A DNA stretch of 64,000 bases. Origin: Mesorhizobium sp. PAMC28654. Its GTDB lineage: Bacteria > Pseudomonadota > Alphaproteobacteria > Rhizobiales > Rhizobiaceae. This document shows positions 52,358 to 61,784 of the stretch, piece after piece. The stretch's first letter is position 1; every line of letters starts with the position of its first letter. Both the position numbers and the translations under genes were made by a program. The stretch is from assembly GCF_020616515.1 (NCBI RefSeq), contig NZ_CP085135.1, forward strand, positions 496,001 through 560,000, written 5' to 3'. Under the pieces are notes generated by a model. It saw nothing but the letters and a program-made list of their open reading frames with translations. It did no database searches and had not been told where the DNA came from.

Positions 52358-53089
52358 ATGAATGACAAGAGCCAGCCGATATCCAAGAGGGGTAACGCCG
52401 CGCCGACCAATTCGCGTTCCGACGCGGGCGAGATCGAAGCGTTCGTGCGTCAGGCAAGAGCCTTGGCCGCGGCCGGGAATGGCACCGGCAGGCTGATTCT
52501 CTCGCTTGACGCGACGATGAGCCGGCAGCCAACCTGGGATCTCGCCTGCACATTGCAGGGTGAGATGTTCGATGCCGCGGGCAAGGCCGGCGCGCTCAGC
52601 GTCCAGCTGGTCTATTTCCGTGGTCTTGGCGAATGCCGCTCGTCCGCGTTCGTCTCCGACACGGATACGCTCAAGCAGCTGATGACGCGGATCGACTGCC
52701 GCAGCGGTCACACCCAGATCGGCAAGGTTCTCAGCCATACGCTGAAACAGACGGCATCGGCCAAGGTCAATGCGCTGGTCTATATCGGCGATGCCATGGA
52801 AGAGGATGCCGACGACATTGCCGAGAAGGCTGGCAGGCTCGGCCTGCTTGGCGTTCCTGTCTTCGTCTTTCAGGAAGGCCATGATTCTGGCGCAGAAAAG
52901 GTATTCAAGGACATTGCGCGGTTGTCCAAAGGGGCATGGTTTCGATTCGATCGACGGGCCGCCGCGACCCTGGCCGGGCTGCTTTCAGCGGTTGCCGTGT
53001 TTGCGACTGGCGGATTGGAGGCGCTGGAGGCCAGGGACAGGCCGGAAGACCGGCTGATGATCGAGCATCTGCGGGGCGGCGGGACATAA
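52358..53089 (+). CDS. VWA-like protein, partner of a DnaJ-domain protein
   Basis: About 243 residues (an alternative start is 52313). The fold suggests a von Willebrand A-like domain: L-I-L-S-L-D-A-T-M-S-R-Q-P-T-W resembles the MIDAS D-x-S/T-x-S loop, and N-A-L-V-Y-I-G-D-A-M-E-E-D supplies a later acidic strand. It shares one base with the DnaJ-domain gene (TAATG), so the two are translationally coupled. It may act with that chaperone in assembly of a complex; this is inference. Confidence 0.65.
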   Translation: MNDKSQPISKRGNAAPTNSRSDAGEIEAFVRQARALAAAGNGTGRLILSLDATMSRQPTWDLACTLQGEMFDAAGKAGALSVQLVYFRGLGECRSSAFVSDTDTLKQLMTRIDCRSGHTQIGKVLSHTLKQTASAKVNALVYIGDAMEEDADDIAEKAGRLGLLGVPVFVFQEGHDSGAEKVFKDIARLSKGAWFRFDRRAAATLAGLLSAVAVFATGGLEALEARDRPEDRLMIEHLRGGGT

Positions 53090-53787
53090 TGGGCGCAATC
53101 ATTGCAATCGTTGCATTGCTGGGGGTGCTTTTCGGCTTCGCCACGGTGTTCCTGCGCGCGGACCCGGCCGCACTCGCGGGTGGGCTGAAAACGCTAGGGC
53201 CGGCTCTGCTGGCGGTCTTCGGCGGCGCGGTGCTTCTGGTGGGGCGCGAAGGCGTTGGCGGCGCGATTCTGTTGGCGGCAGCCGCATGGTACGGCTCGAT
53301 GCGCATGGGCAGGCAGGTGGCGAAACTGGCCCCGGGAAAGCGCTCGACGGTGCGTACCGCCGCGCTTGAAATGGAACTCGATCACGACACTGGCGGCCTG
53401 GAAGGCCTCGTGCTGGCCGGCCACCATGAAGGCAAGATGCTTGGCGCGATGGCCCTTCCGGAATTGCAGCAACTTTATCGTGAACTCTCCGGAGATCCGG
53501 AGAGCCGGCAATTGCTAGAGACGTATCTTGACGGCAGATTTCCCGTCTGGCGCAAAAACGCTGACACGAACGGTCGCGAAGGGCTGGGTGTTGCGCCAAG
53601 TTCTGGCTCCATGACTAAGGAGGAGGCCTACAAGGTCCTTGGTCTTGAAGCGGGGGCCGCCGCGGCGGATGTCCGCAAGGCGCACCGCCGCCTGATGCAG
53701 CGCCTGCACCCCGATATCGGCGGCACGTCTTTCCTGGCGGCGCGGATTAATGAAGCCAAGGACGTCTTGCTCTCCAATCACAATTAG
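53089..53787 (+). CDS. Membrane-anchored DnaJ-domain protein
   Basis: 232 residues. The N-terminal ~60 residues hold one or two membrane helices (I-I-A-I-V-A-L-L-G-V-L-F-G-F and L-L-A-V-F-G-G-A-V-L-L). The last 60 residues form a J domain (E-A-Y-K-V-L-G-L-E-A-G-A, then L-M-Q-R-L-H-P-D-I-G-G) with the HPD tripeptide. This resembles Pam18/TIM14-type or DjlA-like topology in bacteria. It would stimulate a DnaK ATPase at the inner membrane. Confidence 0.87.
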   Translation: MGAIIAIVALLGVLFGFATVFLRADPAALAGGLKTLGPALLAVFGGAVLLVGREGVGGAILLAAAAWYGSMRMGRQVAKLAPGKRSTVRTAALEMELDHDTGGLEGLVLAGHHEGKMLGAMALPELQQLYRELSGDPESRQLLETYLDGRFPVWRKNADTNGREGLGVAPSSGSMTKEEAYKVLGLEAGAAAADVRKAHRRLMQRLHPDIGGTSFLAARINEAKDVLLSNHN

Positions 53788-53834
53788 TCTCCTTCGACGC
53801 AAAACTTTTTCCGGGAGATGACTTCCACGCTGCC

Positions 53835-55262
53835 CTACTGTTGGACGGCGTAGCACTCGATTTTCTTTTTCTTCAAAGCAGTGCAGGCCTTCCAGGCGGC
53901 ATCCTTCGAGCCGAAGCCACCGAAGCGAGCACGGTAATAGGTCGTGCCGCCCTTCTCGAAAGCGGCGGTGAAGCCCGAAGCGTTGGCGAGCACCGACGGC
54001 GCCTGCTTGGTCGTCTTGTCGAGGAAGGCCTGTGCCTCGGACTGCTTTGGTGACGAGGCAACCTGTATGGCCCAGCCGGAAGGCAAGGAGGCCGTCTTGA
54101 CCGGGTCGACAGCGGCCGTCTGTTCGGCATAAGCCGCGACAACGGGAGTCGCCTCGGTTTCGGCCGGTGCCGCGGCCTCAGGCGCAGCCGCCACGGTCAC
54201 GGTCTTGACCTTTCTGGTTGGGACGGGGGTGGTTTCCTCGGCGACAGGCGCATTGTCCTCGTCGGTCGCCGTGGTATCGTCGGCAGCCGTCGCATCCTGA
54301 GCAATCGCAGGTTTGTCGTCGGGTGTTGGCGCGTCATGCTTGGGCAAGAGCACCTTTGCCAATGCCTTGATCGGATCGTCGCTGGTGCTGGCCTTGGCCA
54401 CCAGCATGCCGCCGCCGCGAGTCGATGCTCTCGGCAGGTAGGTTGTGATCAGATGCGCCATCTCGTTGTCGCGGCTGCCACCCGACACTCCGCCCATGAC
54501 CACGCCCACGATGCGGCGATCGCCGTCGGCGACCGAGGAGACGAGATTGAATCCGGATGCCCTTGTGTAGCCGGTCTTGATGCCGTCGACGCCCTTGATG
54601 CGTCCCAGCAGGCGGTTATGGCCGTTGATGCGCTGACGTCCGTAAAGAAAGGAGCGCTGCGAGAAATAGCCGTAATACTGGGGGAACTGCTCGCGCAGCG
54701 CGATGCCAAGCGTCGCCATGTCGCGGGCGGTCGTGAACTGTCCGGGGTTGGGCAGGCCGTTGGCGTTGCGGAAGACTGTACCGTTCATGCCGAGCTGCCG
54801 TGCCTTGGCGGTCATCATGCGGGCGAAATTGGCTTCATTGCCGCCGAGAAGCTCGCCGAGCGCGCTAGCTGAGTCGTTCGCCGACTTGGTGACGATCGAC
54901 AGGATGGCGGTTTCGACGGTGACAGAGCCACCCGCTTTCACGCCGAGCTTCGTCGGAGCCTGGGCGGCGGCATTGGCCGAGAACACGACCGGCGAGTTCT
55001 TGCCGATCCTGCCTTTCTCCAGCGCTTCGAAGGTCAGGTACAATGTCATCATCTTGGTGAGCGAGGCGGGATAACGCCGACCGTCGGCATCCGACGAGTA
55101 AAGCACCTTGCCGGTCTTGGCATCGATGACGATGGCTGCCGACTTGGCCGCAAAAGACGGCGCGGCACCGGCAACAACGAATGATATCGCCAAGGCGACG
55201 ACCATGATCGTTTTGAAGGAGGACGCGGTTTTGGAGAAGATGCCCGACAACGCCTGACGCAC
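53835..55262 (-). CDS. D-alanyl-D-alanine carboxypeptidase with C-terminal SPOR domain
   Basis: 475 residues. The signal/anchor region is at 1-40. The penicillin-binding domain has S-x-x-K in P-A-S-L-T-K-M-M, S-x-N in T-K-S-A-N-D-S-A and K-T-G in D-G-I-K-T-G-Y-T-R-A-S-G. A linker rich in A, P and E leads to a SPOR (peptidoglycan-binding) repeat with W-A-I-Q-V-A-S-S-P-K and Y-Y-R-A-R-F-G-G-F. It trims peptidoglycan pentapeptides in the periplasm, and SPOR would target it to division sites. Confidence 0.93.
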   Translation of the reverse strand: MRQALSGIFSKTASSFKTIMVVALAISFVVAGAAPSFAAKSAAIVIDAKTGKVLYSSDADGRRYPASLTKMMTLYLTFEALEKGRIGKNSPVVFSANAAAQAPTKLGVKAGGSVTVETAILSIVTKSANDSASALGELLGGNEANFARMMTAKARQLGMNGTVFRNANGLPNPGQFTTARDMATLGIALREQFPQYYGYFSQRSFLYGRQRINGHNRLLGRIKGVDGIKTGYTRASGFNLVSSVADGDRRIVGVVMGGVSGGSRDNEMAHLITTYLPRASTRGGGMLVAKASTSDDPIKALAKVLLPKHDAPTPDDKPAIAQDATAADDTTATDEDNAPVAEETTPVPTRKVKTVTVAAAPEAAAPAETEATPVVAAYAEQTAAVDPVKTASLPSGWAIQVASSPKQSEAQAFLDKTTKQAPSVLANASGFTAAFEKGGTTYYRARFGGFGSKDAAWKACTALKKKKIECYAVQQ

Positions 55263-55464
55263 TGGTAGTTCCCTTGAATTTTTCGTTGCATTGGAGGCGG
55301 CAAAGGGTCCTGCCTCGCTTCAGGTCAAGCTACGCGGGCAGCGTTACCAATCCGTTTATGGTAACCGCCGCGTTCACCATTTTCTTCGGCCTTGAGCCTC
55401 TCTTTATTCGAATCTTAGGCATTGCCGGCGGATCGGGAGGCTCTGCTCCGGTGAAATGTTGACT

Positions 55465-55504
55465 TTTTGTGCAATGCACAATATATCAAGTGCATTGCAC
55501 AAAA
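55465..55504. promoter_or_regulatory. Long inverted repeat upstream of the phasin gene, candidate PhaR site
   Basis: Perfect 15-base arms TTTTGTGCAATGCAC (55465-55479) and GTGCATTGCACAAAA (55490-55504) surround a 10-base AT-rich spacer. Each arm contains TGC-N3-GCA, the core bound by PhaR repressors of phasin and PHB genes in alphaproteobacteria. It lies 48 bases before the phasin ATG. The PhaR link is an inference. Confidence 0.6.
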
Positions 55505-55552
55505 GCGACCCGATCAGGGCGCATCTCAGGCAACCGTCAAGGGAATCAGGAA

Positions 55553-55882
55553 ATGACCCAGACCTACGAAGATTTCAGCAAATATGGCAAAGAGTTCGCT
55601 GATACCGGACTGAAGAGCTTCGCTTCGCTTTCCAAGGGCGCGCAGGCCATCGCGACCGAGGCCGGCGAATACACCAAGAAGAGCTTCGAAGCCGGCAGCG
55701 CCGTTGTCGAGAAGATTCTTTCGGCCAAGTCGCTGGACAAGGCGATCGAGATCCAGTCCGACTACGCCAAGCAGTCCTACGAGGCGTTCGTCGCCGAGGC
55801 CACCAAGATCGGCGACCTTTACGCCGAACTCGCCAAGGAAGCCTACAAGCCCTTCGAATCGATCGTCGCCAAGGCGAAGTAA
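55553..55882 (+). CDS. Phasin (polyhydroxyalkanoate granule protein)
   Basis: 109 residues, helical: M-T-Q-T-Y-E-D-F-S-K-Y-G-K-E-F-A-D-T-G-L then E-I-Q-S-D-Y-A-K-Q-S-Y-E-A-F-V-A-E, the Phasin_2 signature. It coats PHB granules. The ATG at 55553 has a GGGAATCAGGAA ribosome region; the frame upstream to 55469 runs through the operator and is not coding. Confidence 0.9.
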   Translation: MTQTYEDFSKYGKEFADTGLKSFASLSKGAQAIATEAGEYTKKSFEAGSAVVEKILSAKSLDKAIEIQSDYAKQSYEAFVAEATKIGDLYAELAKEAYKPFESIVAKAK

Positions 55883-55926
55883 ATTTCTTCAGCAATGTGA
55901 CATCGGCCTATTCCGGCCTGAATACG

Positions 55927-55957
55927 AACCCGGTCGCGATCGCGCGGCCGGGTTTTT
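55927..55957 (+). terminator. Rho-independent terminator of the phasin gene
   Basis: AACCCGGTCGCG pairs with CGCGGCCGGGTT (one G-U), loop ATCG, followed by T residues (GGGTTTTT). It lies 45 bases after the phasin stop. The next 160 bases up to clpS hold no other gene. Confidence 0.75.
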
Positions 55958-56119
55958 CATGTCAATTTCACGTCGGGGGCTCATCTCCCCTTCACGATTG
56001 CGAAAATCGGCCAAGTTTGGCCACCTAGCCATATTGTCAGCTAAACAGAAGGGCTTAAAATCGTTCATCGAACACCTACATGTCGATCTCGCATGGGGAT
56101 TCGAAAGAGGCAGGAATAC

Positions 56120-56488
56120 GTGACGATTGGTTTGACTGCCACGAGACATGTGGCGCGTATGCAGAACGGCAGCGGCGACGGCAATGAAGCCGGGCGTGGC
56201 ACCGCCGTCATCACGCGCACCAAAACCAAGACCAAGAAGCCCAGCCTTTATCGGGTCCTCATCCTCAACGACGACTACACGCCCATGGAGTTCGTGGTTC
56301 ACGTGCTGGAGCGATTTTTCCAGAAGGACCGCGAAGCCGCCACACGCATCATGCTTCATGTCCACAATCATGGAGTGGGCGAGTGCGGGGTCTATACATT
56401 CGAGGTGGCCGAGACCAAAGTGTCCCAGGTCATGGATTTCGCCCGACAGAATCAGCATCCGCTGCAATGCGTGATGGAGAAGAAGTGA
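56120..56488 (+). CDS. clpS: ATP-dependent Clp protease adaptor
   Basis: 122 residues from a GTG at 56120 with AGGCAGGA just upstream; an ATG at 56093 or 56159 is also possible. The ClpS core is [17 protein letters not shown], then [13 protein letters not shown]. The N-D-D-Y-T-P loop and M-L-x-V-H form the N-degron pocket. It delivers N-end-rule substrates to ClpA, which is 6 bases downstream. Confidence 0.92.
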   Translation: MTIGLTATRHVARMQNGSGDGNEAGRGTAVITRTKTKTKKPSLYRVLILNDDYTPMEFVVHVLERFFQKDREAATRIMLHVHNHGVGECGVYTFEVAETKVSQVMDFARQNQHPLQCVMEKK

Positions 56489-56494
56489 GGTAAC

Positions 56495-58963
56495 ATGCCG
56501 GCTTTCTCCCAAGGCCTGGAAAAGGCGCTTCACCAAGCGCTGACGCTCGCCAATGAGCGGCACCATGAATACGCAACCCTGGAACACCTGCTGCTCGCGC
56601 TTATCGACGACACCGAGGCGGCCGCCGTCATGCGCGCCTGCAATGTCGATCTCGACGAGCTGAAGCACACTGTTCTCACCTATATCGACACCGAGCTCGA
56701 CAACCTGGTCACCGGGTACGATGAGGATTCCAAGCCGACCGCCGGCTTCCAGCGTGTCATCCAGCGCGCGGTGATCCATGTGCAGTCATCCGGCCGCGAG
56801 GAAGTGTCCGGCGCCAACGTGCTCGTCGCGATCTTCGCTGAGCGCGAGAGCCATGCCGCCTATTTCCTGCAGGAACAGCAGATGACCCGCTACGACGCGG
56901 TCAACTACATCTCGCACGGCATCGCCAAGCGTCCCGGCGCGTCGGAAACACGCTCGCCGCGTGGCGCCGATGACGAGCAGGGCGGCCAGAACGGCGCCGA
57001 GCCGCAAGAGGAAGGTGGCAAGAAGAAGCAGCAGCAGGACGCGCTGACGGCTTATTGCGTCAACCTCAACAACAAGGCCAAGGCCGGCAAGATCGACCCG
57101 CTGATCGGTCGCGAGTCGGAGATCAACCGCACTATCCAGGTGCTGTGCCGCCGCTCCAAGAACAACCCGCTCTATGTCGGTGATCCCGGCGTCGGCAAGA
57201 CGGCGATCGCCGAAGGCCTCGCCAAGCGCATCGTCGAGGGCGACGTTCCCGAAGTGCTGCACAACGCTACCATCTTCGCGCTCGACATGGGCACGCTGCT
57301 GGCCGGAACGCGCTATCGCGGCGATTTCGAGGAACGGCTGAAGCAGGTCGTCAAGGAACTCGAGGATTACCCGGGCGCGGTGCTGTTCATCGACGAGATC
57401 CATACCGTGATCGGGGCAGGGGCTACCTCAGGCGGCGCGATGGATGCATCGAACCTGCTGAAGCCGGCTCTGTCTTCCGGAGCGATCCGCTGCATCGGCT
57501 CGACGACCTACAAGGAATTCCGCCAGTTCTTCGAGAAAGACCGCGCTCTGGTGCGGCGTTTCCAGAAGATCGACGTCAACGAGCCGACCATCGAGGACGC
57601 CATCGAGATCATGAAGGGGCTGAAGCCCTATTATGAGGAATTCCACAAGGTGAAGTTCACCAACGAGGCGATCAAGGCCTCGGTGGAGCTGTCGGCGCGC
57701 TACATCAACGACCGCAAGCTGCCGGACAAGGCGATCGACGTGATCGACGAGACCGGTGCCTCGCAGATGCTGGTGCCGGAGGCCAAGCGCAAGAAGGTCA
57801 TTGGTATCAAGGAGATCGAAGCAACGATCGCCACCATGGCGCGTATCCCGCCGAAGACGGTTTCCGCCGATGACGAGCAGGTGCTGCAAGGCCTTGAAGT
57901 CGAACTGAAGCGTGTCGTCTACGGTCAGGATACCGCGATCACCGCGCTGACCTCGGCCATCAAGCTGGCGCGTGCCGGCCTGCGCGAACCGGAGAAGCCG
58001 ATCGGCTCCTACCTGTTCTCAGGCCCAACCGGCGTCGGCAAGACGGAAGTGGCGAAGCAACTCGCGGCATCGCTTGGTGTCGAGCTGATCCGTTTCGACA
58101 TGTCGGAATACATGGAACGCCACACCGTCTCGCGGCTGATCGGCGCGCCTCCCGGCTACGTCGGGTTCGACCAGGGCGGCCTTTTGACCGATGGCGTCGA
58201 CCAGCATCCGCACTGCGTGCTTTTGCTGGACGAAGTCGAGAAGGCGCATCCGGACCTGTTCAACATCCTGTTGCAGGTCATGGATCATGGCAAGCTGACT
58301 GATCACAACGGCAAGCAGATCGACTTCCGCAACGTCATCCTGATCATGACCACCAATGCGGGCGCTTCCGATGCGCAGCGCGCGGCGATCGGTTTCGGTT
58401 CGACGAAGCGCGAAGGCGATGATGTCGAGGCGATCAACCGACTGTTCACGCCGGAGTTCCGCAACCGTCTCGATGCGATCATCCCGTTCGGCTCGCTGCC
58501 GGTGCCGGTCATCCATCAGGTGGTGCAGAAGTTCGTCATGCAGCTCGAGGCCCAGCTCTCGGAACGCGGTGTCACCTTCGACCTGTCGCCGGATGCGATC
58601 GCCTGGCTGGCCGACAAGGGCTATGACGAGCGCATGGGGGCCCGACCGCTTGGCCGCGTCATCCAGGAGCACATCAAGAAGCCACTGGCCGACGAGGTGC
58701 TGTTCGGCAAGCTGAAGAAGGGTGGCACGGTGCGCGTCACCGTCGAGAAGAAGGAGACCGGCGAGACCGGCCTGAAGCTCGAAACGCTGGCCGACGAGGC
58801 TCCAGTCAGACCGAAGAAGGAAGAGCCGGAAGACGGACCGAAGCCGAAGAAGGCCGCGGCGAAGAAGCCCGCCGCGAAAAAGGTGGTGGCGCAGAAGCCC
58901 GAACCCAAGGGCAAGGATGGTGGCAAGCGCAGCTTGGTGCCGCAACTGCCAAGAAAGAACTGA
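56495..58963 (+). CDS. clpA: ATP-dependent Clp protease ATP-binding subunit ClpA
   Basis: 822 residues. The N-domain (two ~70-residue repeats, [13 protein letters not shown]) is followed by two AAA+ modules with Walker A motifs [11 protein letters not shown] and [11 protein letters not shown] and Walker B L-F-I-D-E-I-H and L-L-L-D-E-V-E-K. A variable Lys/Ala/Pro-rich tail ([15 protein letters not shown]) extends the C-terminus beyond the E. coli protein. ClpA unfolds substrates for ClpP. Confidence 0.97.
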   Translation: MPAFSQGLEKALHQALTLANERHHEYATLEHLLLALIDDTEAAAVMRACNVDLDELKHTVLTYIDTELDNLVTGYDEDSKPTAGFQRVIQRAVIHVQSSGREEVSGANVLVAIFAERESHAAYFLQEQQMTRYDAVNYISHGIAKRPGASETRSPRGADDEQGGQNGAEPQEEGGKKKQQQDALTAYCVNLNNKAKAGKIDPLIGRESEINRTIQVLCRRSKNNPLYVGDPGVGKTAIAEGLAKRIVEGDVPEVLHNATIFALDMGTLLAGTRYRGDFEERLKQVVKELEDYPGAVLFIDEIHTVIGAGATSGGAMDASNLLKPALSSGAIRCIGSTTYKEFRQFFEKDRALVRRFQKIDVNEPTIEDAIEIMKGLKPYYEEFHKVKFTNEAIKASVELSARYINDRKLPDKAIDVIDETGASQMLVPEAKRKKVIGIKEIEATIATMARIPPKTVSADDEQVLQGLEVELKRVVYGQDTAITALTSAIKLARAGLREPEKPIGSYLFSGPTGVGKTEVAKQLAASLGVELIRFDMSEYMERHTVSRLIGAPPGYVGFDQGGLLTDGVDQHPHCVLLLDEVEKAHPDLFNILLQVMDHGKLTDHNGKQIDFRNVILIMTTNAGASDAQRAAIGFGSTKREGDDVEAINRLFTPEFRNRLDAIIPFGSLPVPVIHQVVQKFVMQLEAQLSERGVTFDLSPDAIAWLADKGYDERMGARPLGRVIQEHIKKPLADEVLFGKLKKGGTVRVTVEKKETGETGLKLETLADEAPVRPKKEEPEDGPKPKKAAAKKPAAKKVVAQKPEPKGKDGGKRSLVPQLPRKN

Positions 58964-58977
58964 TATTGCACACAAGT

Positions 58978-59006
58978 AAAAAAAGCCCCGGAAACGGGGC
59001 TTTTTT
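58978..59006 (+). terminator. Rho-independent terminator of clpA
   Basis: Stem AAGCCCCG-GAAA-CGGGGCTT preceded by A residues and followed by six T residues, 15 bases after the clpA stop. It is a textbook bidirectional terminator. Confidence 0.93.
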
Positions 59007-59027
59007 GTTGAGCCAATGAGGTAACGC

Positions 59028-59660
59028 ATGACTGAACCGGGGCAGATCATCATCCTGAATGGCGTGCCGCGATCGGGAAAGTCGAGCATTGTGCAGGCCA
59101 TCCAAGAGAGCTTCGATGGCGTCTGGATGAATCTTGGCGTCGACATCCATGCCCAGATCACGCCGCCGCGCTATCGTCCCGGGATCGGTTTGAGGCCGGG
59201 CGGCGAGCGCCCGGATCTCGAAGTTTTCGTCCCCCAATTCTATGCCGCATTCTATGAAGCGATCGCCGCTCACAGCCGGCTGGGGTTGAATGTCATTGTC
59301 GATATCGGTCACCACGATGCCTATTCGAGGCCTCTCCACATTCGCGCCGATTGCGCCCGCCGCCTCGTCGGTCTGCCGGTGCTCTTCGTAGGCGTCCGCT
59401 GCCCGATCGACATCATTCTGAAAAGGCGTGCCGGAAGCGCCTTGGAAATGGGCTATGTGACCGGATCAAACGCTGATCCCGTCCCGCTGCCGGTACGTTT
59501 GTGGCAGGAGGCAGTCCATCAGCCCGGCCTCTATGACCTGGAGGTCGACACGTCGCTGCTAAGCCCAATTCAGTGCGCAAACGCAATCCGCCAGCGGCTT
59601 CAGTGGGGTATTGCTCGCCCGACCGCACTCGGGAAACGCTCCAGTCTATTTTTCGAATAG
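59028..59660 (+). CDS. Chloramphenicol phosphotransferase-like P-loop kinase
   Basis: 210 residues. The P-loop is I-I-L-N-G-V-P-R-S-G-K-S-S-I-V-Q. The CPT-like core follows: W-M-N-L-G-V-D-I-H (acidic base region), L-N-V-I-V-D-I-G-H-H-D-A-Y and V-G-V-R-C-P-I-D-I-I-L-K-R. The family phosphorylates small molecules; chloramphenicol is the best-known substrate in Streptomyces, but the substrate here is unknown. The stop at 59658-59660 is three bases before the third IS630 copy, so the gene is complete. Confidence 0.82.
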   Translation: MTEPGQIIILNGVPRSGKSSIVQAIQESFDGVWMNLGVDIHAQITPPRYRPGIGLRPGGERPDLEVFVPQFYAAFYEAIAAHSRLGLNVIVDIGHHDAYSRPLHIRADCARRLVGLPVLFVGVRCPIDIILKRRAGSALEMGYVTGSNADPVPLPVRLWQEAVHQPGLYDLEVDTSLLSPIQCANAIRQRLQWGIARPTALGKRSSLFFE

Positions 59661-59663
59661 CTA

Positions 59664-60717
59664 GAGCAGAATCTGATCATTCCGGCTCATATCCTGTTGC
59701 GGCGAAGTAGTTGGCGCACTCGGTTGGTGTGAAGCAAGGCAGTGCGGCGCTGATGGTATCCCACAATTCCGCGACGGTTCGTGCGGCGGCTTTGCGTAGA
59801 ATCGATTTCAGCTTGGAAAAGGCGTTCTCGATCGGGTTGAAGTCGGGGGAATAGGGCGGGAGGAACATCATCCTTGCGCCGGTTGCTTCGATCGCCACAC
59901 GGGCGGCTGCGCTTTTGTGCGCCGGCAGGTTGTCGAGGATCACGACATCGTCGGGCCGCAGCGTCGGCACGAGAACCTGCTCGACATAGGCGACAAACCA
60001 TTCGCCAGTCATCGGGCCGTCCAGGACCATTGGCGCGGTCATGCCAGTGAGGCGCAGGGCGCCGGTGAACGTCGTCGTCTTCCAATGGCCATGCGGGATT
60101 GGCGATCGGCACCGCATCCCGCGCTTCGTGCGCCCCCGCAGTCGAGCCATCTTTGTCGAGGCTCCGGTCTCGTCGATGAAGACCAGATGCTCGGGATCAA
60201 GATCGGGCTGGGCGTCGAACCAGGCGTTTCGTCGCGCCGCCACGTCTGGCCGCTCCTGCTCGCTGGCGTGCGCCGTTTTTTTTGAAGGTCATGGAGTGAC
60301 GATCGAGAAACCGCCAGATCGTGCTCGTCGCAAACGACGCGCCATGCTCCTGTCGCAGCAACTCGGCGAGTTCGACCAGCGTGATGTCCACCCGCCTCTC
60401 GATCGCCGCCAGGATGATGTCGCGATACGCTTCAACGCGGTGGGACCGCCTGTCGCCGCCCTGCGGCTTTGCGCAGGTGGCTCCGGTCTCGCGCCATTCC
60501 CGGACCCAACGCACCGAGCTTGCCGCCGCCACGCCAAATCGCGCCGCTGCCGCCCGTCGCGACAGGCCGCCATCAACCGCTGCGACCACCCGAGCCCGCA
60601 AATCTTCCGATAAGGATTTCGCCATGCCATGCCGGCCTCCGAATCCAGCAGATATGCTGAATCAGATTTCCAATCCCAACGAAACCCCTATCGATTCTAT
60701 CCGCTCGGATTTTGCTC
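59664..60717 (-). mobile_element. IS630 family element, copy 3
   Basis: 1054 bp between TA dinucleotides (59662-59663, 60718-60719). It appears base-identical to copy 1 over the stretches I compared and has the same orientation, so copies 1 and 3 are direct repeats 32 kb apart. It inserted between the CPT-like gene and the PAP2 gene and lies immediately 5' of the latter. Confidence 0.93.
59677..60625 (-). CDS. IS630 family transposase (two overlapping frames, copy 3)
   Basis: Identical to the copy 1 product: N-terminal frame 60625 to 60197 and catalytic frame to 59677, joined at the same eight-A run. The DDE residues are in F-I-D-E-T, I-L-D-N-L-P-A-H and N-P-I-E-N-A. It is probably the intact active form together with copy 1. 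Confidence 0.9.
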
Positions 60718-60797
60718 TAGGGCTGTTTTCGCTGGGATGACCTTTGTCGGATTTCCGTTTTCACGCGGAATTAACCTCCCTTGGTCATTTTTCGGCG

Positions 60798-61754
60798 ATG
60801 GTTTTTTTACCCGCAGAACGAACGATCTTTACGGTCGCATTGGCGCTGACCGCCGTTTGCCTGTTCCTGATCTGGGAGAAAGGCGTCGTTGTCGCGCTTG
60901 GCGCGTACAGTTGGTCCATCGGTTTCGCTGTTGTCATGATCGCCATTGGCCAATTCTATCGGCATGTCCGCAAGGCGGAGCGGATTGCGATCAGCACCCA
61001 TATTCTGGCACTGTTCATCGCCTATTCGATACCGGCTTCGCTTTTCAACCTATTGTTGTTGCCGCGGCCCTCGGCACCCATCGACGCCACTCTCGTCCAG
61101 ATGGATTCCTGGCTTGGCTATTCCTGGCCAAGCGCCTGTGCGTGGATTGCACAATACCCACACCTCTCGGATCTCCTTAGGCAAATCTACAGCTTAACGC
61201 TGGCCCAAATCCTGTTCGCTTTTCTCTTTCTTGGCATGGCCAATGATCGGCGGCGACTGCATGCGGCAGCACTCGGGACAGTTTTCGCGTCGCTAGTCAC
61301 CATTTTTTGCTGGGCGCTGTTTCCATCCAGCGGAGCCTCCGCCTATTGGACCTTGGCGCCAGAAGTTGACCGCATCGTCAGACCGATCGTTAATTCTGCC
61401 TATGGCGCTGAATTGAACCGTCTTCTGGTTGAAGGTGTGCAAGACATCTCCAAGCTGAAAACAACGGGACTTGTAGGGTTTCCTTCGTTCCACACGGTCA
61501 TGGCGTTGATCTCGCTGATTGCGGTTTGGCCATATTTGCCCATGCGTTTGGTGTTGATACTCATCAATGTCGCGTTGCTGCCAGCGATACTCATCCATGG
61601 CGGGCACAATCTGATGGACGTACTGGGCGGAATTTTGATTACTGTAGTCTCTTGGCGCCTGGGAGTTCTGGTCTTCGAAGCTCAGGAACGCATCGCGCTC
61701 AAGCTTGAGGCAGGCAAGGTCGTGACCGCCTATCCGGAAGCAACTGCCGCCTGA
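60798..61754 (+). CDS. PAP2-superfamily integral membrane phosphatase, second copy
   Basis: 318 residues from the ATG at 60798; a TTG at 60744 would add 18 residues but has a weak context. Six or so membrane helices are followed by the PAP2 motifs G-F-P-S-F-H-T-V-M-A and G-G-H-N-L-M-D-V-L-G-G. It is a diverged relative of 25489-26505 (both share F-P-S-F-H-T-V and G-G-H-x-L-x-D-V-L). Its native promoter may have been lost to IS630 copy 3, which lies 80 bases upstream. Confidence 0.82.
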   Translation: MVFLPAERTIFTVALALTAVCLFLIWEKGVVVALGAYSWSIGFAVVMIAIGQFYRHVRKAERIAISTHILALFIAYSIPASLFNLLLLPRPSAPIDATLVQMDSWLGYSWPSACAWIAQYPHLSDLLRQIYSLTLAQILFAFLFLGMANDRRRLHAAALGTVFASLVTIFCWALFPSSGASAYWTLAPEVDRIVRPIVNSAYGAELNRLLVEGVQDISKLKTTGLVGFPSFHTVMALISLIAVWPYLPMRLVLILINVALLPAILIHGGHNLMDVLGGILITVVSWRLGVLVFEAQERIALKLEAGKVVTAYPEATAA

Positions 61755-61784
61755 TACGCCGTCCCTCGGAACCTTGAATAGCAA

